64,000 nt of DNA from assembly GCF_003675325.1 (NCBI RefSeq), contig NZ_CP033073.1, forward strand, positions 3,658,001-3,722,000. Reading direction: 5' to 3'. The stretch comes from Streptomyces dangxiongensis. GTDB lineage: Bacteria; Actinomycetota; Actinomycetes; Streptomycetales; Streptomycetaceae. The position numbers and the translations under genes are program-made. Position 1 is the first letter of the stretch; each line of letters starts with the position of its first letter. The notes under the pieces are model-generated. The model had not been told where the DNA came from, did no database searches, and worked only from the letters and a program-made list of their open reading frames with translations. Shown here piece by piece: positions 59,713-64,000 of the stretch.

Positions 59713-60961
59713 GGCGCCCCACCCGCGCGGCCTCCCGGTCCGTGTCCCGGTGCACCCGCACCACCCGCGAGCGTCTCCGCGCGCCCGGCGTGCCCCGGCC
59801 CGGACGGGGGCGGCGGGCCCCTTCCTCCAGGGAGTGGAACGCGGTCCGGCACACGCCCAGGACCAGGGCGAAGACCGGGAGCCAGAGGAGCCGGGCCGCC
59901 ACCCAGGCGGCGCCGTCGGGCAGCGTGTGCAGGCCCGGCAGGCGACCGGCCGGGAGGGTGGCGACCGTCGTCACCAACAGCGCCGTCTGGTGCCACAGGA
60001 AGACCGTCATCGCGGACAGGTTGACCAGCGCGACCCCCGCCCACGCCGATGGGCGGCGCATCACCGAGCGCAGCCGGTCGCGCAGCAGCAGGGCCAGACC
60101 GCACTGGGCCACGCCGAAGGTGACGGCCGCCAGCGTCGGCGGGCCGAGGTTGGACACCGCGGCGCCCGGCACACCGACCATGGACGCGGGATAGCCCGCC
60201 CACAGGACGAGCGCGACCGTGGCCGCCGTACCGCCGAGCAGCAGGGTCCAGGCGGCGCGGCGGGTCACCGGCTCGCCGCGGGCCCAGGCCGCGCCCAGGG
60301 TGTACGGGACCAGCCAGCCCGCCGCCAGGTTCACCCAGCCCAGCCAGGACGGGCCGAGGTGCAGGCCGAAGCGGAGAACGTCCACGTGCAGGACGACGGC
60401 GAGCGGCCACAGCGGGTGGAGGCGGGCGACCAGCGGGGTGGCCGCCGTCAGGGTTACGAGGACCAGCAGGAACCACAGGGGTGACAGGGCCAGTTTCACC
60501 AGCGTGTGCAGCGTGACGAGGGAGGTGCCGCTCAGCAGCAGGACCGTCGCCGCCGCCGCCCACAGGCCGAGCAGCGCGGCGACCGGCCGGAGCAGTCGCG
60601 TCAGACGGGTGCGCAGCCAGACGCCGTACGGCACGCCGCGGGCGCGGGCCGAGACGAGGCCGCGGGTCGCCACATGGCCGCCGACCAGGAAGAACACGGC
60701 CAGCGTCTGGAACGCCCAGGAGAGGGGGGTCAGCCGCGGCAGGTGCTGCAGCGGGCTCGCCGTGTGCAGCGCGCCGTCCTCCGCGACCAGGGCGGTGACC
60801 AGCCAGTGGCCGAGAACGACACCGAGGATCGCGAAGGCCCGCAGGGCGTCCACCGCCCGGTCGCGGGAGGCGGGGGTGGCCGCGTCCACGCGCCGGGCAC
60901 CCCGGCGGATCGCGTGCAGCGCGCGGCGCGGGGCACGGGCGCGCGGGGCGGGCTCAGCCAC
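59705..60961 (-). CDS. Acyltransferase-3 family membrane protein
   Basis: 418 residues from GTG 60961. Opens RDRAVDALRAFAILGVVLGHWLV (the AT3 RxxxLDxLRxxAxxxVxxxH pattern, His in GHW), then about ten membrane segments, including VFFLVGGHVATRGLVSARARG and WLVPYTLGAAWARG. The AT3 family moves acyl groups onto exported sugars or cell-wall polymers. Overlaps the hydrolase stop and the kinase start by 8 bp each, so it is in one operon with the two-component system, which may respond to the same envelope signal. Confidence 0.88.
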   Translation of the reverse strand: MAEPAPRARAPRRALHAIRRGARRVDAATPASRDRAVDALRAFAILGVVLGHWLVTALVAEDGALHTASPLQHLPRLTPLSWAFQTLAVFFLVGGHVATRGLVSARARGVPYGVWLRTRLTRLLRPVAALLGLWAAAATVLLLSGTSLVTLHTLVKLALSPLWFLLVLVTLTAATPLVARLHPLWPLAVVLHVDVLRFGLHLGPSWLGWVNLAAGWLVPYTLGAAWARGEPVTRRAAWTLLLGGTAATVALVLWAGYPASMVGVPGAAVSNLGPPTLAAVTFGVAQCGLALLLRDRLRSVMRRPSAWAGVALVNLSAMTVFLWHQTALLVTTVATLPAGRLPGLHTLPDGAAWVAARLLWLPVFALVLGVCRTAFHSLEEGARRPRPGRGTPGARRRSRVVRVHRDTDREAARVGRRV

Positions 60962-62000
60962 GGGACACCTCCGGACCCCTGCCGAGGGTGATCCGGGCCA
61001 GGTTGGCGAGGGCGGCCGAGCCCGGGCGGAAGTAGCCGCTGTGGTCGGCGCCGGCCGCGTCGAAGACCCGGGCGCCGAAGGCGCGGGAGACCGGGTCGGT
61101 GCCGAAGCCGACGGTGGTGAACAGGAGGTCGGCGCGGACGTGCGGGACGTACGCCACCCAGTCGTCGCTGCCGCGGGCCGCCCAGACACGGGCGGGCGTG
61201 TGCAGGCCCGCGACCGTGTCGGCGCCGGTGCCGGGGCTGCCGACGAGGGCGATGTCGTCGACGTCCAGGCCCGTGGCGGCGCGGGCGCAGACCACCGAGC
61301 CGTAGGAGTGGCAGAGGAGGGCGACGCGGGTCCGGGCGGGGGTGAGGGCCCGCAGCCGTCGTACGAGCGCCCGCAGGCGGGGCGCCGCCCGGTCGGCGCG
61401 GTCCGGGGTCGCCACCGCCGTACCGATCGTCGCCGGGGTCCGGTAGCCGAGCCAGGCGACGACCGCGACGCGGGCGCCGGCGGGGGCGCGGTGCCCGAGG
61501 TCCGCGTACAGGGACGCCGCCGCCCGGTGGAAGCGGGCGTAGGTGTCCAGGGAGGTGTCCGAGCCGGGCACGAGGACCGCCACCCGGTCGGCGTGGACCA
61601 GGTCGCCGAGGACCTCCGTGGCCAGGCCCGGACCCCGGCCGTCGAAGGAGAGGAGCCGGCGGGTGGGGGCGGCCAGGGCCCGTTCGGCGCCGGCACGGTG
61701 TGTGTCCCCGTGCGCGGCGGCCATCCGGGCCGCCTCGGCGGCGTCGGCCCGGTTCGCCTCGTACGCGGACGGGAGGGCTGCCGGCGTGAGGCGGGTGAGG
61801 ACGGCGGGAGCCGGAGCGGGGATGTCCGGCCGGGCCGCCCCGGCGAGGGGGACGACGAGCCCGGCGGTGAGGAGCAGGGGGAGCAGAGCGCGCCGCCGGG
61901 CGCGGCGTGCTCCCGGGCGCGGGAGCGGTGCCGGTGGTCGGGGGACGCCGGTGGGATCCGGGACCGGCGGGCGCGGGACGTCGGTGTGGGGCTGCCCCAT
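60954..62000 (-). CDS. DUF1023-type alpha/beta hydrolase with N-terminal membrane segment
   Basis: 348 residues from ATG 62000. A basic Pro-rich N-terminus leads to a hydrophobic segment (RALLPLLLTAGLVVPLAGAA, about 37-56), a signal peptide or anchor. The hydrolase core shows VAVLVPGSDTSLDTYARFHR, the nucleophile in ALLCHSYGSVVC, and a late His in GADHSGYF. Actinobacterial DUF1023 proteins are alpha/beta hydrolases of unclear substrate. First gene of the operon containing the acyltransferase and the two-component system. Confidence 0.85.
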   Translation of the reverse strand: MGQPHTDVPRPPVPDPTGVPRPPAPLPRPGARRARRRALLPLLLTAGLVVPLAGAARPDIPAPAPAVLTRLTPAALPSAYEANRADAAEAARMAAAHGDTHRAGAERALAAPTRRLLSFDGRGPGLATEVLGDLVHADRVAVLVPGSDTSLDTYARFHRAAASLYADLGHRAPAGARVAVVAWLGYRTPATIGTAVATPDRADRAAPRLRALVRRLRALTPARTRVALLCHSYGSVVCARAATGLDVDDIALVGSPGTGADTVAGLHTPARVWAARGSDDWVAYVPHVRADLLFTTVGFGTDPVSRAFGARVFDAAGADHSGYFRPGSAALANLARITLGRGPEVSRG

Positions 62001-62098
62001 GGGTGGCTTCCTTTCGGGGCCCGGCCATCGGGCTTGTCCGAGAAGGAAGTTAGGAGGGGAGGACCGTCGTCGGCGTCCCGCCAGGGAGCTGTTCGGCG

Positions 62099-62120
62099 CC
62101 GTAGCTCTCAGGTACTACGG
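62099..62120. promoter_or_regulatory. Dyad CCGTAG-N10-CTACGG upstream of the hydrolase operon
   Basis: A perfect 6-bp inverted repeat with 22-bp overall length (62099-62104, 62115-62120) about 100 bp upstream of ATG 62000. It contains the GTACTACGG box also present at 57595. Confidence 0.4.
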
Positions 62121-62159
62121 GTATGACCGGGGCCGGCCCCTACGTGGGAAGCGGGTGTG

Positions 62160-63083
62160 TCACCAGGCGAGCTGGGCGATCTCCTCCGCCACCACCGCGC
62201 AGGCGTCCGCCGCCGGGTCGATCAGCGGGAAGTGGCCCACGTCAGCCAGGAGCGTCAGCCCGGCGACCTCGCCCGCCTTCGCCGCGGCCTCGGCGTACGA
62301 CTCGGCGACCGCCGGCGGCACCACCAGGTCCGCGCGGCCCTGGACCAGGGTCGTGGCGATGCCGGTCGGGAGGAGGAGGACGGGGTCCGCGTAGGCCCGG
62401 CGTTCCGCGAACACGGCGTTGCCGCCGAGGAGTTGCCGGGACGCGTGCCCGCAGACGCCGAGCTTCTCGGCCACCTCCAGGTCCGCGATCGGCGCGAGCG
62501 CGACGACTCCGCGCAGCGCCGCCGGCCCGCCGGTGCGCCAGGGGGCGTCCGCGGGGAGGACATGGCGGGCCGCCGCCCACAGGGCCAGGTGGCCGCCCGC
62601 CGAGTGGCCGGTGAGGACCGTACGGCCCGTGTCCGCCTGCGGGAGCGCCTCGTGGACCAGGGCGGGGAGGGCGTCCAGGGCCGCCGCGATGTCGTCGAGG
62701 GTGTCGGGCCAGCGGCCGGCGGGAGGCGTGTCCCCGTCCTCGGCATCCGGCTCGCGCGTCCCGGCGTCCTGTGCGGGGATCAGGGGCCGGCCACCGCGCC
62801 GGTACTCGACGTTGGCCACCGCGAAGCCCCGGCGGGCCAGGTGGTCCGCGAAGGGGGTGATGTGCCGGCGGTCGTAGCGGGCGCGCCAGGCACCCCCGTG
62901 CAGGACGACGACCAGGGGGGCCGGGGAGGCGGCGGACCCCGCGCCGGGGCGCGGGGCGTAGAAGTCGATCACCTGGTCGGGGTGGTCACCGTAGGCGGCC
63001 GTGACGTCGGGGTCGACCGCAGGGTGCGAGAAGGCCGACTCCTCTTCGGCGGCGGCGCGGGCTGCGGCGGCGTCGTCCGGCAT
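62160..63083 (-). CDS. Alpha/beta hydrolase, probable kynurenine formamidase-like
   Basis: 307 residues. The oxyanion motif VVLHGGAWRARYDRRH, the nucleophile in LTGHSAGGHLALWAAA and the late acid/His in QGRADLVVPP and DVGHFPLIDP form a complete HSL/BD-FAE-like active site. The HGGAW/GHSAGGH pattern is that of arylformamidases, and the next gene upstream in transcription is kynureninase, so hydrolysis of N-formylkynurenine is likely (inference from context and motif). Separated from kynureninase by 185 bp. Confidence 0.8.
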   Translation of the reverse strand: MPDDAAAARAAAEEESAFSHPAVDPDVTAAYGDHPDQVIDFYAPRPGAGSAASPAPLVVVLHGGAWRARYDRRHITPFADHLARRGFAVANVEYRRGGRPLIPAQDAGTREPDAEDGDTPPAGRWPDTLDDIAAALDALPALVHEALPQADTGRTVLTGHSAGGHLALWAAARHVLPADAPWRTGGPAALRGVVALAPIADLEVAEKLGVCGHASRQLLGGNAVFAERRAYADPVLLLPTGIATTLVQGRADLVVPPAVAESYAEAAAKAGEVAGLTLLADVGHFPLIDPAADACAVVAEEIAQLAW

Positions 63084-63268
63084 GCTCCAACCTCTCAGCG
63101 ACGGAACGGGATCGGCGGACCGGGCGGGGGCGGCCGGCCGTTGGCGGGGACGGTATCAGGCCGGTGACGTGCGGGGATACCGAGATGTCACGCCCGGTGA
63201 GGAGCACCCGGTGCGGTGGGGCGGGCCGGCCGGTGACGAGGTCCGGCCGTCCCGCCCCGTCCCGTTCC

Positions 63269-64000
63269 CTAGGCCAGCACCTCCGCCAGGATGCGCGCGG
63301 CCCGCTCGGTGTCCCGGAAGCCCACGTACAGCGGCGTGAACCCGAACCGGAGCACGTCGGGGTGGCGGAAGTCCCCGACGACCCCGCGCTCGACGAGGCG
63401 TTTCATGACCTCGCCGGCGTCCGGGCAGCGCAGGGCGATCTGACTGCCCCGCTCCTCGTGGCGTCCGGGTGTCACGCACTCCGTCCGCCCCGGCCCGGTG
63501 TACTCGGCCACGCACCGCAGGAAGAAGTCCGTCAGGGCGAGGGACTTCGCGCGGACCGCGGTGAGGGACACCCCGTCCCAGACCTCCAGGGCGGCCTCCA
63601 GGGCCAGCATGGAGAGGATGTCCGGCGTGCCGACCCGGCCGCGCGCAGCGCCAGGTGCCGGGGCGTAGGCCGGGCTCATGCCGAAGGGGTCGGCGTGGGA
63701 GTTCCAACCGGGCAGCGGGGAGTCGAAGCGGTCCTGGAGCGCGCCGCGCACGTACAGGTACGCCGGTGAACCCGGGCCGCCGTTCAGGTACTTGTAGGTG
63801 CAGCCGACCGCCAGGTCGACCCCGTGCTCGTCCAGGCCCACCGGCAGCGCGCCCGCGCTGTGGCACAGGTCCCAGACCGCGAGGGCGCCGGCGGCGTGGA
63901 CCGCGGCGGTGAGCCCGGGCAGGTCGTGCAGGCGGCCGGTGCGGTAGTCGACGTGGTTGAGCAGGACCGCCGCCGTACGGCCGCCGAGGAGCCCCGGCAC
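63269..64000 (-). CDS. kynU: Kynureninase (5' part outside window)
   Basis: The C-terminal 243 residues of the gene are in the window. They include the cofactor region VWDLCHSAGALPVGLDEHGV, the Schiff-base Lys in GCTYKYLNGGPGSPAYLYV, PLPGWNSHADPFGM and the closing DVLRFGFTPLYVGFRDTERA. Fold-type I PLP enzyme that cleaves kynurenine or 3-hydroxykynurenine to anthranilate or its hydroxy form plus alanine. With the formamidase-like gene it points to a tryptophan degradation locus that continues beyond the window. Confidence 0.93.
   Translation of the reverse strand: MPGLLGGRTAAVLLNHVDYRTGRLHDLPGLTAAVHAAGALAVWDLCHSAGALPVGLDEHGVDLAVGCTYKYLNGGPGSPAYLYVRGALQDRFDSPLPGWNSHADPFGMSPAYAPAPGAARGRVGTPDILSMLALEAALEVWDGVSLTAVRAKSLALTDFFLRCVAEYTGPGRTECVTPGRHEERGSQIALRCPDAGEVMKRLVERGVVGDFRHPDVLRFGFTPLYVGFRDTERAARILAEVLA

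Overview
High-GC actinobacterial chromosome, almost certainly Streptomyces. The evidence is strongly G/C-biased third codon positions, many GTG/TTG starts, ATGA/GTGA gene overlaps, a WblA-type WhiB-like regulator, a SigE-family sigma factor and a gene order (nth-crp, paired ArsA-like ATPases-wblA-PBP, ask-asd, recR-ybaB, purA, CYP107-like P450, kynurenine genes) that I recognise from the S. coelicolor SCO3567-SCO3645 neighbourhood. The strain itself cannot be named from the sequence.

Layout. 1-14.9 kb is core: MarP-like protease, NUDIX, nth, crp, metallo-beta-lactamase-fold hydrolase, second NUDIX, RidA, DUF4177, two ArsA/Get3-like ATPases, wblA with a long upstream region, class A PBP, YqeY, metallophosphoesterase and a Pr6Pr membrane protein. 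A tRNA-Pro(CGG) at 14967-15040 marks the edge of an accessory stretch. 15.4-20.5 kb holds a damaged IS5-family element, a type VII secretion/polymorphic-toxin module (SseB-like, associated protein, T7SS-signal/Stv protein, two DUF4279-like putative immunity proteins), and a relic IS end joined to the 5' stub of another toxin gene. 20.5-28.6 kb is an unusual cluster: a four-gene operon (CrtC/AttH-like lipocalin protein, SCP2-like/polyprenyl synthase fusion, an unknown protein, a small beta-rich protein), an NHL-propeller protein, a further small beta-rich protein and a lamin-tail-domain protein. Three of its proteins share one roughly 130-residue domain (APTGF...PGRxTDG...LKA...DED) that I cannot assign to a known family.

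29-35 kb carries glutamine-dependent nadE, a YcgQ/YcgR-like permease pair and a two-RCK ion-channel-like protein. 35-64 kb is mostly core: S9 peptidase, SURF1, SigE-family sigma factor with a His-rich membrane partner, ask-asd, DUF5063, recR-ybaB, SLATT protein, Ser/Thr kinase, class III aminotransferase, GntR regulator, purA, diacylglycerol-kinase-like protein and P450. It continues with two paralogous NarL-type two-component systems (one in an operon with an acyltransferase and an alpha/beta hydrolase) and the start of a kynurenine pathway locus (formamidase-like hydrolase, kynureninase cut by the window end).

A recurring oddity is one- or two-base indels, mostly in homopolymers, that split otherwise well-conserved genes (nth, Pr6Pr gene, T7SS genes, the gene at 21.1 kb, the NHL gene, the gene at 50.4 kb, a response regulator). 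In each case removing or adding the implied base restores one full-length frame of the right length, so sequencing error is as likely as true pseudogenization. Coordinates given span the repaired genes.
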